Shown piece after piece: positions 24,960 to 37,642 of a stretch of 64,000 nucleotides of DNA. Positions within the stretch are counted from its first letter, which is position 1, and each line of letters begins with the position of its first letter. Below the pieces are notes generated by a model. The model was given only the letters and a program-made list of their open reading frames with translations. It ran no database searches and was not told the DNA's origin. The stretch lies in contig NZ_JACYOX010000005.1 in assembly GCF_015352955.1 (NCBI RefSeq), positions 62,001-126,000 of the forward strand, in the 5' to 3' direction. This stretch comes from Noviherbaspirillum soli (lineage in GTDB: Bacteria; Pseudomonadota; Gammaproteobacteria; Burkholderiales; Burkholderiaceae_D). Made by a program: the position numbers and the translations under genes.

Positions 24960-26216
24960 TTAATTGCTTCGTTCTAGCACCGCAGCGAAAAAACCGTCAG
25001 TCTGATGTAAGTGCGGAAACAGTTTCAGGAAGTCGCCCATCTCCAATGGGATCTTCTGCTCGTCCAGTACTTGTTGCATAGGCACAAGATGGAACGATGT
25101 ATTTGTCTCCAGAAATTTCCGGACAATGGATTCGTTTTCCTCTTCCATGATGCTGCACGTGGCATACACCAGACGGCCACCTGCCTTCACCAGCCGTGCC
25201 GCTCCTTCAAGAATCGAAAGTTGCTTGGTGTTGAGTTCGGTGATTGATTCAGGTTTCAGGCGCCATTTCACATCCGGGTTACGGCGCAAGGTGCCAAGCC
25301 CGCTGCACGGCGCATCTACCAGGACACGATCTATCTTCCCCGCCAGGCGCTTGACCTTGGCATCGTTTTCATGCGCGATAACGACGGGGTGCACATTCGA
25401 CAGCCCACTGCGCGCCAATCTTGGCTTGAGTTTGGTCAGCCGCTTTTCCGATACATCGAATGCATACAGACGTCCGGTATTACGCATGATTGCGCCCAGT
25501 GCAAGCGTCTTGCCGCCAGCGCCGGCGCAAAAATCCACCACCATTTCACCGCGGCGCGCACCCAGTATTTGCGCCAGAATCTGGCTGCCTTCGTCCTGCA
25601 CCTCTATCGCGCCACTCTTGAACAAAGGCAGATTCTGCAGCGCCGGCTTTTTCCTGACCCTCAGCGCCAGCGGCGCGTAGGGCGTAGGCTCCGCGAGAAT
25701 CGGCGCTTCGGCCAGTGCGGTGATCACCTGCTCCCGGTCGGCCTTGACGCTGTTGACACGCAAGTCCAGCGGCGCTGGCGTATTCAGGGTCTGCGCCAGC
25801 TTCTGCACTTCCTCTTCCCCGAAACGCTCCAGCAGACGCTCGTACAGCCACGCCGGCAGATTTGCGCGCAACGCAGCGGGCAGCATGTCACGGTCGATCT
25901 GCATCACCCGATTCAGCCAATCGCTTTCCTCTGGCGACAGTCCACCCAGCGCGTCTATTCCCGCCGCATCGGCAAGACCCAGCAAGGCCAGCCGGCGCAT
26001 GCTCGGCCCCTGGCCTGATTCAGCAAAACTGGTATAGACCAGCTTGTTGCGCAACAGCCCGTACACTGCTTCGGCAATCACGCCGCGTTCGCGGCTGCCA
26101 AGTCGGGGATGATCGCGGAAATAACGGGACAGGGTATTGTCGGCCGGGCCGGTAAAACGAAGGATTTCCCGCAGGACTTCCTCGGTATGGCCGATCAGGG
26201 CGGGAGGCAGCCTCAT
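24960..26216 (-). CDS. RsmB/NOP family RNA (cytosine-C5) methyltransferase
   Basis: The 418-residue protein has an N-terminal NusB-like helical part and a SAM-dependent methyltransferase domain. SAM motif I is VVDFCAGAGGKTLALGAIM; the two catalytic cysteines are in VDAPCSGLGTLRRNPDVKW and in YATCSIMEEENE. The family methylates C5 of specific cytosines in rRNA (RsmB acts at 16S C967 in E. coli). This copy is coupled to purN, a 4-base ATGA overlap, and may not be the true RsmB of the organism, so no symbol is given. Confidence 0.9.
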   Translation of the reverse strand: MRLPPALIGHTEEVLREILRFTGPADNTLSRYFRDHPRLGSRERGVIAEAVYGLLRNKLVYTSFAESGQGPSMRRLALLGLADAAGIDALGGLSPEESDWLNRVMQIDRDMLPAALRANLPAWLYERLLERFGEEEVQKLAQTLNTPAPLDLRVNSVKADREQVITALAEAPILAEPTPYAPLALRVRKKPALQNLPLFKSGAIEVQDEGSQILAQILGARRGEMVVDFCAGAGGKTLALGAIMRNTGRLYAFDVSEKRLTKLKPRLARSGLSNVHPVVIAHENDAKVKRLAGKIDRVLVDAPCSGLGTLRRNPDVKWRLKPESITELNTKQLSILEGAARLVKAGGRLVYATCSIMEEENESIVRKFLETNTSFHLVPMQQVLDEQKIPLEMGDFLKLFPHLHQTDGFFAAVLERSN

Positions 26217-26854
26217 GCGGATTCTTTCAAGGTCAAATGGTTTTCGGATTGGGGGATAACGCGCACGCAGCCATTGCCGACGAAAAGGCGACTTTCGACC
26301 GCCGCCAGTACTGCCGCGGGATAGAGACGATGCTCCACCTCCAGCACGCGCGCCGACAAGGTTTCCTCGGTGTCATCAGGCAAGACCGGCACCGCTTCCT
26401 GGGCAACGATAGGCCCATGGTCAAGCTCGGCGGTGACGAAATGGACGGTTGCGCCATGGAGTTTCACGCCTGCTTCCAGCGCCTGCCTGTGCGTATGCAA
26501 TCCAGGAAAACTCGGTAGCAGTGAGGGATGGATGTTGAGCATGCGTCCGGCGTAATGGGCAACGAATTCAGCGGTCAATATCCGCATGAAACCGGCCAGG
26601 ACCACGAAGTCAGGGGAAAACCGGTCGATTTCATCCTTTAACGCGCAATCGAACGCATTCCGGTCCGGATAATTTTTGCTCGGCACCGTGACGGCGGGAA
26701 TCTGATGCTGTTCTGCAAATGCCAGACCGGGTGCATCCGGGCGATTGCTGATAATGGCGGCGATGCGCACCGGCCATTTTTCCTTCCGTGCGGCTTGCAC
26801 GATGGCTTGCATATTGCTGCCGCGTCCAGAAATAAGAATGACGATACTTTTCAT
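26213..26854 (-). CDS. purN: Phosphoribosylglycinamide formyltransferase
   Basis: The 213-residue enzyme transfers a formyl group from 10-formyl-THF to GAR in purine synthesis. It starts MKSIVILISGRGSNMQAIVQ (GAR phosphate loop) and contains the active-site stretch GRMLNIHPSLLPSFPG (Asn and His) and the Asp in VTAELDHGPIV. Length is normal. ATG 26854 begins the family N-terminus; an ATG nine bases upstream is also in frame. It is translationally coupled to the methyltransferase downstream. Confidence 0.96.
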   Translation of the reverse strand: MKSIVILISGRGSNMQAIVQAARKEKWPVRIAAIISNRPDAPGLAFAEQHQIPAVTVPSKNYPDRNAFDCALKDEIDRFSPDFVVLAGFMRILTAEFVAHYAGRMLNIHPSLLPSFPGLHTHRQALEAGVKLHGATVHFVTAELDHGPIVAQEAVPVLPDDTEETLSARVLEVEHRLYPAAVLAAVESRLFVGNGCVRVIPQSENHLTLKESA

Positions 26855-26922
26855 GGCGCGCATTGTACATGACGACCTGCGCGCACTTTGCGCTCAGCTC
26901 ACCGGGCAGAGCCCAGAAAACC

Positions 26923-27387
26923 TTACTGGAAAGAATAGAAAACCCGGAAAGGCACTTTCTTTTCAGCCCAAAAATCCGCTGCGTCGCGAAACACATCGAG
27001 CAGGGTTTCACGAGCCTCGCGGTCAAACTTCTGGGTATTGGGAAGCTGCTCCAACACAACAAGAAATCCGGACTGACGGCCTGCCTTGTACACGAGGCTT
27101 GTCAGGCAGTCGGACAGGGCGTCGAAATTCTTGCCAAAGTGCCGCGGGAACTGAAAAGCTTCGGCAATCGTGGTCAATACCTGCTGTTTAGTCGTTGCAT
27201 CGCCACAATAGGCATAAAGAAAATGCTGGCCCAGCTTGGCCGCCTCCGCCTGAAGTTCAGTGACACGGAAAGCACGGATCGACTGCACCACGTTGGGCGG
27301 GACAGTCTGGAACAAGCTCGCTTCTGCTGGCGCTTCTGGCATCAACTGCGGACCTTTCTCCGGAACCATAAGGGTATAGATATTCAC
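26923..27387 (-). CDS. Barstar-family ribonuclease inhibitor
   Basis: The 154-residue cytoplasmic protein has a C-terminal barstar fold (about 60-145). The inhibitory helix motif FPRHFGKNFDALSDCLT matches barstar's Tyr/Phe-Gly-x-Asn-x-Asp-Ala-Leu-x-Asp pattern, including the two Asp residues that contact the RNase active site. It starts with GTG at 27387, three bases after the stop of the RNase gene, with GAGTGAG as ribosome site; an ATG at 27369 has none. The tight coupling to a secreted RNase indicates that it protects the cytoplasm from its partner. The N-terminal ~50 residues are longer than in classical barstar. Confidence 0.88.
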   Translation of the reverse strand: MNIYTLMVPEKGPQLMPEAPAEASLFQTVPPNVVQSIRAFRVTELQAEAAKLGQHFLYAYCGDATTKQQVLTTIAEAFQFPRHFGKNFDALSDCLTSLVYKAGRQSGFLVVLEQLPNTQKFDREARETLLDVFRDAADFWAEKKVPFRVFYSFQ

Positions 27388-27390
27388 TTC

Positions 27391-27762
27391 TCACTCTTGA
27401 ATGCGTCGAAATGACGCGTAATGGTCTTCTGTGTAATAGAGTTCCCGTGGACTATTTAATTCCCCGCCAGTAATGATGCGTCTGGCACCACGGTTGCGCG
27501 CACCTGGGGTCTTTACAGTGAATTCACGATAATACCCTCGGTTTTGTTTTGGCAAAAGCCTTTCATAATTGCCAAATACCGCCCCATCTTTCTCGTAAGG
27601 AAATGGCCCACCCTGCCTGATCAATTGCAGCGTGCGCCTTGCTTCAACAGGAAGCTCTGAGACGGAAACGACATCGCTGCCACTGCTGGTACGTGCCCAA
27701 ACACCGAATGCCAGCAGCATCCCAAGCAGGAGGATTAATGTCTGCCGAATAAAAATTCTCAT
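27391..27762 (-). CDS. Secreted guanyl-specific ribonuclease (RNase Sa/barnase family)
   Basis: The 123-residue precursor has a signal peptide (MRIFIRQTLILLLGMLLAF, cut after VWA, about residue 23). The mature enzyme of about 100 residues follows RNase Sa closely. The catalytic Glu is in YYREFTVKTPGARNRG, the Arg in GARRIITGG and the His in YYTEDHYASFRRI. It would cleave RNA after guanosine outside the cytoplasm. The mature part has no cysteine, so the disulfide of RNase Sa is absent. It is the first gene of a pair with the barstar inhibitor. ATG 27762 is the only start giving a signal peptide at the N-terminus. Confidence 0.9.
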   Translation of the reverse strand: MRIFIRQTLILLLGMLLAFGVWARTSSGSDVVSVSELPVEARRTLQLIRQGGPFPYEKDGAVFGNYERLLPKQNRGYYREFTVKTPGARNRGARRIITGGELNSPRELYYTEDHYASFRRIQE

Positions 27763-27939
27763 TGAAAACAAGGCTATGTCACTTTCTGCGCAAGTTGACA
27801 GCGATGAAAAACCAGTTCCAAGGTTACCTGTACAGTTTGTGGGAAGCAACTGAAGATGGTTCGAGGTGCTTGAACTGAAACGTGAAGCGCCCAGAAACCG
27901 AGGCTTGCCATGAAGCCCGTATTGAAAGCCAGAGCGGCC

Positions 27940-29745
27940 CTAGTCGCCTCGTGCCACGCCTTCCCGGCGGGGGTCGGCGCCGCCGAACCACATGTCCTCG
28001 CCATTGCGCTGGACACGCATGATGGCCTGCAGGCCGGAAGTCTGCTCGTCGAGCCTGATCTGATGGTCCTTCTGTTTCAACAAACTAATGAAATTGGCGG
28101 AAAACCGGCCTCGCTCGAGTTCCGTAGGGCCATTTCGGCTACCAAAGTTCGGAAGACTGATCGCGCGCTGTACATCCATGCGCCAGTCCAGCACGCCGAC
28201 CAAGGTTTTCGCAACGTAATTAATGATGTAGCCGCCCCCCGGGGAACCTACCAGCAGAATCAGTTTTCCCGACGAACGGTCGAACACCATGGTTGGCGCC
28301 ATTGAACTACGCGGCCGCTTGCCGCCCTGCACCCGGTTGGCAACCGGGCCGGCATCATCTGCTGACACGTAGGAAAAATCAGTCAGTTCATTATTGAGCA
28401 AGAAACCGTGCACCATCTGGCGCGACCCGAATGCGCTTTCCACTGTCGAGGTCATCGCAACCGCCTGGCCGTCCCGGTCAACAACGGAAATATGCGTGGT
28501 TGAAGGCAATTCGGGTGAGGCATCATCACCCCAGGCCAGCTGCATGCCTTCCGGCTTGCCGGCAGCCGCCGCACCCATCGAGAGCTCGCCTATCAAGGCC
28601 GCGCGTTGCGCCAGATAGCGTTTGTCCAGCAGCGATGCAATGCCGCCGGGAACAGGCACGAAATCCGGGTCGGCCACATAGCGGTTGCGGTCGGCGTAAG
28701 CAAGCCGGCCCGCTTCGCTGAACAGGTGCACTGCCTGTGCGTTCAGGCCGTTGCTGTCAGGCGCAAGCCTGCCAATATCCGTATTTTCCAGTATGCCCAG
28801 TATCTGGGCAACGGCCAGTCCGCCGGACGACGGCGGCGGCATGCCGCAGACGCGCCAGATGCGATAGGTGGCGCAAAGCGGTTCACGCTCCCTGGCTTGG
28901 TAGGCTGCAATATCCTGCACGCTGAGACGCCCCGGATTGCGTGGGTGCAGCCCGACCTTGCTGACCATGTCACGCGCAATCTCTCCCTTGTAAAAAGCGT
29001 CCGCACCTTCTTTGGCGACACGCCGCATGACCGCTGCCAATGCGGGATTTTTCAGCAAATGACCAACTTGCCATGGCTCGCCATACTGATCATAGAAATA
29101 GGTTGCCGCAGCCGGGTCTTGCCTGAGATAGGGGTCGTCGCGCAGCAGCTTGGCGAGCCTGGGGCTGACCTCGAAGCCCTGCTCCGCCATCCTGATCGCC
29201 GACGCGAACAGCGCTTCCCAAGGCAGTTTTCCATGCTGCTGGTGCGCCCGTTCGAGCATGCGCAGCATGCCGGGGACGCCAACCGAGCGCCCGCCGATCA
29301 GGCCGTCAAAATAAGGCACTGGCTTGCCGCTGGCATCCTGAAACAGCTTTTCATCGGCCGCAGCCGGGGCGGTTTCACGGCCGTCCAGCGCGCGCAACTG
29401 CTTGCCGTCGAAATGCAGCATCAGGCTGCCGCCGCCCAGCCCGGACGACTGTGGCTCGACCAGCCCAAGCACCATCTGCACTGCAATGGCGGCGTCCACC
29501 GCCGAGCCGCCCTGCTTCAATATGTCGTATCCGGCATCGGCAGCCAGAGGATTGGCCGCCGACACCATGAAGCTGCGTGCATGCCATCCCGGCTTGTCGG
29601 CATAACCGGAAGCGGCTTCCGGCGCCGCCAGGCTGGCATCGCGCTCCGGCCAGCCGTCGGGCGAGGCGCAGCCGCCCAGAAGCGCGGCCAGCAGCAGCGC
29701 CTTGGTCAGATGGGCGAACGTCGCCAGACGGCGGACCGGGATCAC
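27940..29745 (-). CDS. ggt: Gamma-glutamyltransferase
   Basis: The 601-residue precursor carries a lipoprotein-type signal (lipobox LLGGC, Cys about 26). The large-subunit part contains [20 protein letters not shown]. The autocleavage and catalytic threonine is in [20 protein letters not shown], and the small subunit ends with the [12 protein letters not shown] oxyanion loop. Ggt splits glutathione and other gamma-glutamyl compounds in the periplasm. The start is GTG at 29745, overlapping the TGA of the dehydrogenase gene (GTGA), so the two are coupled. A lipid anchor rather than a plain signal peptide is a notable variant. Confidence 0.92.
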   Translation of the reverse strand: MIPVRRLATFAHLTKALLLAALLGGCASPDGWPERDASLAAPEAASGYADKPGWHARSFMVSAANPLAADAGYDILKQGGSAVDAAIAVQMVLGLVEPQSSGLGGGSLMLHFDGKQLRALDGRETAPAAADEKLFQDASGKPVPYFDGLIGGRSVGVPGMLRMLERAHQQHGKLPWEALFASAIRMAEQGFEVSPRLAKLLRDDPYLRQDPAAATYFYDQYGEPWQVGHLLKNPALAAVMRRVAKEGADAFYKGEIARDMVSKVGLHPRNPGRLSVQDIAAYQAREREPLCATYRIWRVCGMPPPSSGGLAVAQILGILENTDIGRLAPDSNGLNAQAVHLFSEAGRLAYADRNRYVADPDFVPVPGGIASLLDKRYLAQRAALIGELSMGAAAAGKPEGMQLAWGDDASPELPSTTHISVVDRDGQAVAMTSTVESAFGSRQMVHGFLLNNELTDFSYVSADDAGPVANRVQGGKRPRSSMAPTMVFDRSSGKLILLVGSPGGGYIINYVAKTLVGVLDWRMDVQRAISLPNFGSRNGPTELERGRFSANFISLLKQKDHQIRLDEQTSGLQAIMRVQRNGEDMWFGGADPRREGVARGD

Positions 29746-30500
29746 TTGGGCTGCATGCGGATAGCGCCATCCAGCCGTATCGTCTCGCCGTTGAGCATCG
29801 TGTTTTCGATGATGGTCTTGGCAAGGTGGGCATATTCATGCGGCCGGCCCAGGCGAGGCGGGAACGGCACCATGCGTCCCAGCGCGTCCTGCACTTCCTG
29901 CGGCATGCCCAGGAGCATCGGCGTTTCGAAGATGCCTGGCGCGATGGTCATCACCCGGATGCCATTGCGGGACAGGTCGCGCGCCATTGGCAGCGTCAGG
30001 CCGGCCACTGCCGCCTTGGAGGATGCATAGGCCGCCTGGCCGATCTGGCCATCGTAGGCGGCTACCGAAGCGGTATTGATGATCACGCCGCGTTCACCGT
30101 CGGCATTGGCTTCCTGCTTGGCCATCGCATCCGCGGCAAGGCGCGACATATTGAATGTGCCGACCAGATTGATATTGACGGTGCGCTGGAAGACTTCCAG
30201 CGGGTGCGGACCATCCTTGCCTACCGTCTTGACGGCCGGCGCCACGCCGGCGCAGTTGACCAGGCCACACAGCTTGCCCAGTGCCAGCGCCGCTTCCACC
30301 ACGGCCTTGCCATCGGCTTCCGAAGTGACATCGCAACGCACGAACTTGCCGCCCAGTTCGGCGGCCAGCTTCTCTCCGGCCTCTGCCTGCACGTCGGCCA
30401 GCACCACCTTGCCGCCATTTTCCACGATCATGCGCGCGGTGGCTGCGCCCAGCCCTGATGCGCCGCCGGTAATGATGAATACGTTCTCCTGAATCTGCAT
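29742..30500 (-). CDS. Short-chain dehydrogenase, 3-hydroxyacyl-CoA dehydrogenase type II-like
   Basis: The 252-residue Rossmann enzyme has the NAD-binding motif TGGASGLG, the NCAG-type motif VNCAGVAP, and the catalytic Ser ([11 protein letters not shown]) with YASSK (Tyr-x-x-x-Lys). The C-terminal half ([19 protein letters not shown] and [18 protein letters not shown]) matches the 17beta-HSD10/2-methyl-3-hydroxybutyryl-CoA dehydrogenase group, which oxidises short 3-hydroxyacyl-CoAs in isoleucine and fatty-acid breakdown. ATG 30500 has an AGAGGA ribosome site. It is the first gene of a unit with ggt. Confidence 0.88.
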   Translation of the reverse strand: MQIQENVFIITGGASGLGAATARMIVENGGKVVLADVQAEAGEKLAAELGGKFVRCDVTSEADGKAVVEAALALGKLCGLVNCAGVAPAVKTVGKDGPHPLEVFQRTVNINLVGTFNMSRLAADAMAKQEANADGERGVIINTASVAAYDGQIGQAAYASSKAAVAGLTLPMARDLSRNGIRVMTIAPGIFETPMLLGMPQEVQDALGRMVPFPPRLGRPHEYAHLAKTIIENTMLNGETIRLDGAIRMQPK

Positions 30501-30799
30501 CTTGTCCTCTCTGGGGATGGAAAATGTTGGATTGCCTGCACGATTGACGTTAACGTCAACCAGCGGATTGTAGCGATTTTTATTTGAATAACAAAAAATG
30601 CGGATCGGGGCGTCTGACAAAATGGGCGCAGCGGTCTCCGGCCAGGTGCGCTGGCGCAGACGGTAAGCGCAGGCGCATGACGCCAGAAACATTTGGCCGG
30701 GCGCCACCAGAAATGCAACGGGCAAAAATTAGCCACCAAGATAACGGGGCACGACTTTTATAATGCACGCCTTCCCAACCCTGGCATTCCGGAAACAGC

Positions 30800-31428
30800 A
30801 TGGCACTCACCATTCAGGTCAATCTCAGCACCTTGCTTCAGGCGATCGAGGTTTTGGGCATCGTCGCCTTTGCCATGTCGGGTTTCATCGAGGCCCGGCG
30901 CCGTGAAATGGACATGGTGGGCATTTTCACCGTCGGTTTCATTACCGCCTTTGGCGGCGGCACGCTGCGTGACCTTTTGCTGGACCAGCGCCCGCTGTTC
31001 TGGGTCGAACGTCAGGAATACGTGCTGCTGATCTTTGCGCTGGCGCTGGTCATCACGCCATTCACCCGCCACCTGAGCTCGGGCCGCGCGGAAAAATTCA
31101 TCCTGGTGGCGGATGCGCTCGGCCTGGGCCTGTTCAGCGTGCTTGGCACGTCGATTGCCGAAGATGCCGGCATGCCGTTGTTCGTCTGCGTGATGATGGG
31201 TGTGATCACCGGCATTTTCGGCGGCGTGCTGCGGGACGTGCTGTGCAATGAAATTCCGCTGGTGCTGCGGCGCGGCCAGCTTTATGCAACATGTGCGTTT
31301 TTCGGCTGCTGGGTGGCGCTGCTGCTGGACAAGATCAATGCGCCGGAGAGCCTCACCGTCAGCGCCGGCATCGCGGTTACCTGCGTGATGCGGCTGCTGG
31401 CGGTGCGTTTCGATCTGAGGCTGCCGGC

Positions 31429-31432
<4 letters not shown>
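30800..31432 (+). CDS. TRIC-type cation channel family protein (UPF0126)
   Basis: The 210-residue membrane protein has seven hydrophobic segments and an internal duplication: [20 protein letters not shown] in the first half and [20 protein letters not shown] in the second, the glycine-rich kinks of prokaryotic TRIC channels. These form homotrimeric K+-conducting channels; the physiological role in bacteria is unclear. Its stop codon overlaps that of the convergent pyrophosphatase gene by 4 bases. Confidence 0.9.
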
Positions 31433-33552
<2,120 letters not shown>

Positions 33553-33701
33553 GTTGACTCCTCCATTGTTATTCACGACAAAGTTGCAAGGACCGTGACG
33601 CCGCTATGAGTGGACGCCTGCTACCGAAACTTATGCGCTGCCCTGTTCTTATGGAGTGCCTGGGCTGACCGAGTCTGTGCTGCATGCGGTGGCTAAGCCG
33701 C

Positions 33702-33733
33702 AAAAAAACAAGGCGGACACTTGGTCCGCCTTG
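33702..33733 (-). terminator. Terminator of adk
   Basis: A perfect 10-bp stem (33709-33718 with 33724-33733) is followed on the minus strand by a run of seven T residues. It begins 8 bases after the adk stop codon. Confidence 0.9.
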
Positions 33734-33740
33734 CTGCTGT

Positions 33741-34406
<666 letters not shown>

Positions 34407-34534
34407 CTAACGAGTTTTGAAATCTGTTGCGGCGGCCGAGCTACGACGCCGTGGTAGTCTCTTTTACCACATTAACTTTGCACGAAACTTACCACAGAAC
34501 CTTGCAACTATGGCAGCATCCGCATCGTTTTCCG

Positions 34535-35302
34535 CTATGACGCAGCGCAGTTGTCGTGATAGTGGCGACGCACTCGGGCCAGGTCCTCGGGCGTGTCGAC
34601 ACCGGCAGCGGGCGCATGATCGGTCAAATGGACGGCAATCGGGTAGCCGTGCCACAACACACGCAGTTGCTCCAGCGCTTCAATCTGTTCCAGCGGCGAC
34701 AGCGCCAGGCCGGGATAAGCCTGCAGAAAAGCCTGGGAGTAAGCGTACAGGCCGATATGCCGCAGCGGTCGATAACCGGGCGGCAGTGTTGCCATAGATT
34801 GGGCAAAGCCGTCGCGGTGCCAGGGAATGGCGGCACGCGAGAAATACAGCGCACGCTGGTTCCTGTCGAGCGCCACTTTCACCACATTGGGATTGAAGAC
34901 ATCTTCCATGGCGGAAATCGGGTGGGCAGCAGTGGCCATGGGCACGTCGGCGGTGATCAGGCTGGCGGTTGAGGCAACCAGTTGCGGGTCGATCAACGGC
35001 TCGTCGCCCTGCACGTTTACCACCACCGCATCGGCGGGCAGGCCGATTGCCGCAGCCACTTCGGCGATGCGATCGGTGCCGGAAGGATGGTCGGCGCGCG
35101 TCAGATGGGCGGAAACGCCATGTTCGCGGCAGGCGGCCAGGATGTCGGCATGATCGGTCGCGACGATCACTTGGGCAGCGCCGGACAGCGCGGCCCGCTC
35201 GGCCACCCGCACCACCATGGGCTTGCCACCGAGGTCGGCCAGCGGCTTGTTGGGCAGGCGGGTCGACGCGAGCCGGGCAGGAATGATGACGGTAAAAGCC
35301 AT
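34535..35302 (-). CDS. kdsB: 3-deoxy-manno-octulosonate cytidylyltransferase
   Basis: The 255-residue enzyme activates KDO with CTP for LPS core synthesis. It begins [20 protein letters not shown] (nucleotide-binding start), has [12 protein letters not shown], and [23 protein letters not shown] 35302 gives the family start; ATG 35320 would add six residues and overlap the Trm112 gene. It belongs to the leftward run exbB-exbD-lpxK-Trm112-kdsB. Confidence 0.95.
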   Translation of the reverse strand: MAFTVIIPARLASTRLPNKPLADLGGKPMVVRVAERAALSGAAQVIVATDHADILAACREHGVSAHLTRADHPSGTDRIAEVAAAIGLPADAVVVNVQGDEPLIDPQLVASTASLITADVPMATAAHPISAMEDVFNPNVVKVALDRNQRALYFSRAAIPWHRDGFAQSMATLPPGYRPLRHIGLYAYSQAFLQAYPGLALSPLEQIEALEQLRVLWHGYPIAVHLTDHAPAAGVDTPEDLARVRRHYHDNCAAS

Positions 35303-35309
35303 GCCCTGC

Positions 35310-35528
35310 TTAATCGGCATGGTTGGAAGCCTGCTGGCCCGGCGCGCCCGGCACCAGCGTTGCCGCCTGCAGGTCGCGCGCCTCGTCCGGCCACATGATG
35401 GGAATGCCGTCCCGTATCGGATAGGCCAGCTTGTCGGGCCGGCAGATCAGTTCCTGCGCCTTCTTGTCATAATCCAGCGGGCGTTTGCAGATGGGGCAAA
35501 CCAGGATGTCTATCAGTCGGGAATCCAC
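35310..35528 (-). CDS. Trm112 family small protein (YcaR-like)
   Basis: The 72-residue protein contains [20 protein letters not shown] and [19 protein letters not shown], the Trm112/UPF0434 fold with a Cys-x-x-Cys pair. In eukaryotes and archaea Trm112 activates methyltransferases; the bacterial short form, usually between lpxK and kdsB, has no firm role. The best start is GTG 35528, with a TGGAG site 7 bases upstream. The first 62 bases lie inside the end of lpxK in another frame. Confidence 0.88.
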   Translation of the reverse strand: MDSRLIDILVCPICKRPLDYDKKAQELICRPDKLAYPIRDGIPIMWPDEARDLQAATLVPGAPGQQASNHAD

Positions 35529-36546
35529 GTAATTTCTCCACAATAGTGTCGGCCAGCGCGACATCGATGACGGCCTCGACTGGCACGAACCATAGGCGCG
35601 GATCGTTCCTGAGGGGCTCAGAGTGGCGACATTTTACTGCATCCTTCTCTGTGATCAGGATGACATCGGCATCCACGCCGGCGAAGGGATTGTCATGGAA
35701 TGCATAGTGGTCGGGCAGAGGCAGGCGCGAGAAGCGCAGCCCGGCCGCTTCCAGCATGCCGAAGTAGCGCTCCGGGTTGCCGATGCCGGCGGCGGCGGCG
35801 ATGCGCGGCGCGGGGCGCTGGCCAGCCAGTTCCGCCAGCGGGATGCGCCTGCCGGGCTGGGCCAGCTGTACTGCCATGTTGCCCTTGAGGCTCATGCGAA
35901 ACGCATTTGGGGCAACGCCGGGCGCGCTGGCGGCGCCGTTGATGACGGTGACGTCACGGCGGCGCGATAGCGGCTCGCGCAGCGGTCCGGCCGGCAGCAT
36001 CCAGCCATTGCCGGCGCCTCGGCCGTCGAACAGCATGATTTCAAGGTCGCGTGCCAGCGCATAGTGCTGCAGGCCATCGTCCAGCAAGAGCAGATCGACC
36101 TCGGGATGGGCCCGCAGCAGCGCGGCGCCGGCGGCGGCGCGGTTGCGCCCGACCGCCATCGGGCAGCCGGCATGGCTGGCGATGAGCAGCGGCTCGTCGC
36201 CGACCTCTTCCGGCAGCGAGTCGACAGTGACCAGGCGCGGCACGTCTACATTGGCGCCGTAGCCACGCGACAACACGCCCGGCCGGTAACCGGCATTGCG
36301 CAGCTGTTGCGCCAGCCAGATCGTCAGCGGCGTCTTGCCGGTGCCGCCGACAAAAATGTTGCCGACCACCAGCACCGGCACCGGCAGCCGGGCGGCTTTC
36401 AGCCAGCCGATCCGGTATAGCCAGCGGCGCGTACCGGCCAGCAAACCAAACAGCAGGGAGAGCGGCAACAGCAGCCAGGCCGCCGGGCCGCGCCGCTGCC
36501 AGATGCGTTGCAGAGCCGGCGCCAGGCCGGCAGGCTGGGTGGACAC
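35467..36546 (-). CDS. lpxK: Tetraacyldisaccharide 4'-kinase
   Basis: The 359-residue inner-membrane-associated kinase phosphorylates the lipid A precursor at the 4' position. An N-terminal hydrophobic helix ([15 protein letters not shown]) precedes the P-loop [25 protein letters not shown] and [17 protein letters not shown] are family motifs. Length is slightly above the E. coli enzyme (328). It lies between exbD and the overlapping Trm112 gene. Confidence 0.95.
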   Translation of the reverse strand: MSTQPAGLAPALQRIWQRRGPAAWLLLPLSLLFGLLAGTRRWLYRIGWLKAARLPVPVLVVGNIFVGGTGKTPLTIWLAQQLRNAGYRPGVLSRGYGANVDVPRLVTVDSLPEEVGDEPLLIASHAGCPMAVGRNRAAAGAALLRAHPEVDLLLLDDGLQHYALARDLEIMLFDGRGAGNGWMLPAGPLREPLSRRRDVTVINGAASAPGVAPNAFRMSLKGNMAVQLAQPGRRIPLAELAGQRPAPRIAAAAGIGNPERYFGMLEAAGLRFSRLPLPDHYAFHDNPFAGVDADVILITEKDAVKCRHSEPLRNDPRLWFVPVEAVIDVALADTIVEKLRGFPTDRHPGLPHLQTPAGL

Positions 36547-36575
36547 GCGGTGCTCGGCCTGGCCGGACGGCCGCC

Positions 36576-37013
36576 CTATTTCGCGCCGCCGGACTGGGCG
36601 GCGAAGGTCAGCTGCGGCAGGCCGGCGATACGGGCCGCCTCCATGATGTTGATCACCGTCTGATGCGTCGCCAATGCGTCGGCATTGATGATCAGCACAG
36701 GATCGGGCTTGCCCGGCCCGGACGCAGCCGAGGCGGCGCGGCGCAGGTCTTCGGCAAGGCCGGCCACGTCGCGATAAGCGATCTGGACATTGTTGATCGC
36801 ATAGCGCCCCTGGGCATCGACCACCACATGGATTTCGGGTGGCCGCTGCTGGGCCTTTTCGGCCTCTGCCGTGGGCAGCGTCACCTGCAACGCGGTAAAG
36901 CGGCTGTAGGTGGTCGTGACCATCAGGAAGATCAGGATGACCAGCAGAACGTCAATGAAGGGGATCAGGTTGATTTCAGGCTCGTCGCGGGCCTTGCCTC
37001 GGCGGAAATTCAT
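36576..37013 (-). CDS. exbD: ExbD/TolR family biopolymer transport protein
   Basis: The 145-residue protein has a short cytoplasmic start (NFRRGKARDEPEINLIPFID), one membrane helix with the essential Asp in NLIPFIDVLLVILIFLMVTT, and a periplasmic domain. With ExbB it forms the proton channel energising outer-membrane transport via TonB. It lies 24 bases downstream of exbB. A TolR role is possible, but the stand-alone pair before lpxK is normally annotated exbBD. Confidence 0.9.
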   Translation of the reverse strand: MNFRRGKARDEPEINLIPFIDVLLVILIFLMVTTTYSRFTALQVTLPTAEAEKAQQRPPEIHVVVDAQGRYAINNVQIAYRDVAGLAEDLRRAASAASGPGKPDPVLIINADALATHQTVINIMEAARIAGLPQLTFAAQSGGAK

Positions 37014-37036
37014 GGTCGGCTCCTTAATGCGGATGC

Positions 37037-37642
37037 TTACTTGCGGGCATCATGCACGATGTCGACGAACTTCACCGCCTGCTGTTCCATGTCGACAATA
37101 AAGCTGTCGACCAGCGCCCGGAAATGCCGATAGAAGACAACGGCAGGCATCGCGATGGCAAGGCCGAAACCGGTGTTGTACAGCGCCACCGAAATGCCGT
37201 GCGCCAGTTGCGCCGGGTTGCTGCCGGCGGCATCCTGCGCGCCGAAGATCTCGATCATGCCCACGATGGTGCCGAACAGGCCCATCAGCGGCGCCAGGCT
37301 GGCGATGGTGCCCAGCGTGGTCAGGAAGCGCTCCAGGTCATGGGCGGCGCCACGGCCGGCTTCCTCGATCGATTCCTTCATGACCTCGCGCGGCGCATTC
37401 ACATTGCGCAGCCCGGCGGCCAGCACCCTTCCCAGCGGAGAATTCTGGGCCAGGTTGTCGATGACTTCCCTGTTGATCTTTCCGGACTGGTAAACCCGTA
37501 TGACTTCCTGCAACAGTGTCGGCGGCAGTATCCTGTTGCGCCGCAAGTACAATGTTCTCTCTACGATCAGGGTAAGCGCCACCAGGGAGGCGATAAGCAA
37601 AAACCAGATCGGCCAACCGGCGGCTTGAATAATGGCGAACAA
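37037..37642 (-). CDS. exbB: ExbB/TolQ/MotA family proton-channel protein
   Basis: The 201-residue inner-membrane protein has three hydrophobic helices. The first is WPIWFLLIASLVALTLIVER, and LGTIASLAPLMGLFGTIVGM and GLAIAMPAVVFYRHFRALVD are the channel helices of the family. I chose TTG 37642, giving FAIIQAAGWPIW right after the start, because a GAGGAG site stands 7 bases upstream. An ATG at 37726 would add 28 polar residues ahead of the first helix and has no ribosome site. First gene of the exbB-exbD-lpxK-Trm112-kdsB run. Confidence 0.88.
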   Translation of the reverse strand: MFAIIQAAGWPIWFLLIASLVALTLIVERTLYLRRNRILPPTLLQEVIRVYQSGKINREVIDNLAQNSPLGRVLAAGLRNVNAPREVMKESIEEAGRGAAHDLERFLTTLGTIASLAPLMGLFGTIVGMIEIFGAQDAAGSNPAQLAHGISVALYNTGFGLAIAMPAVVFYRHFRALVDSFIVDMEQQAVKFVDIVHDARK

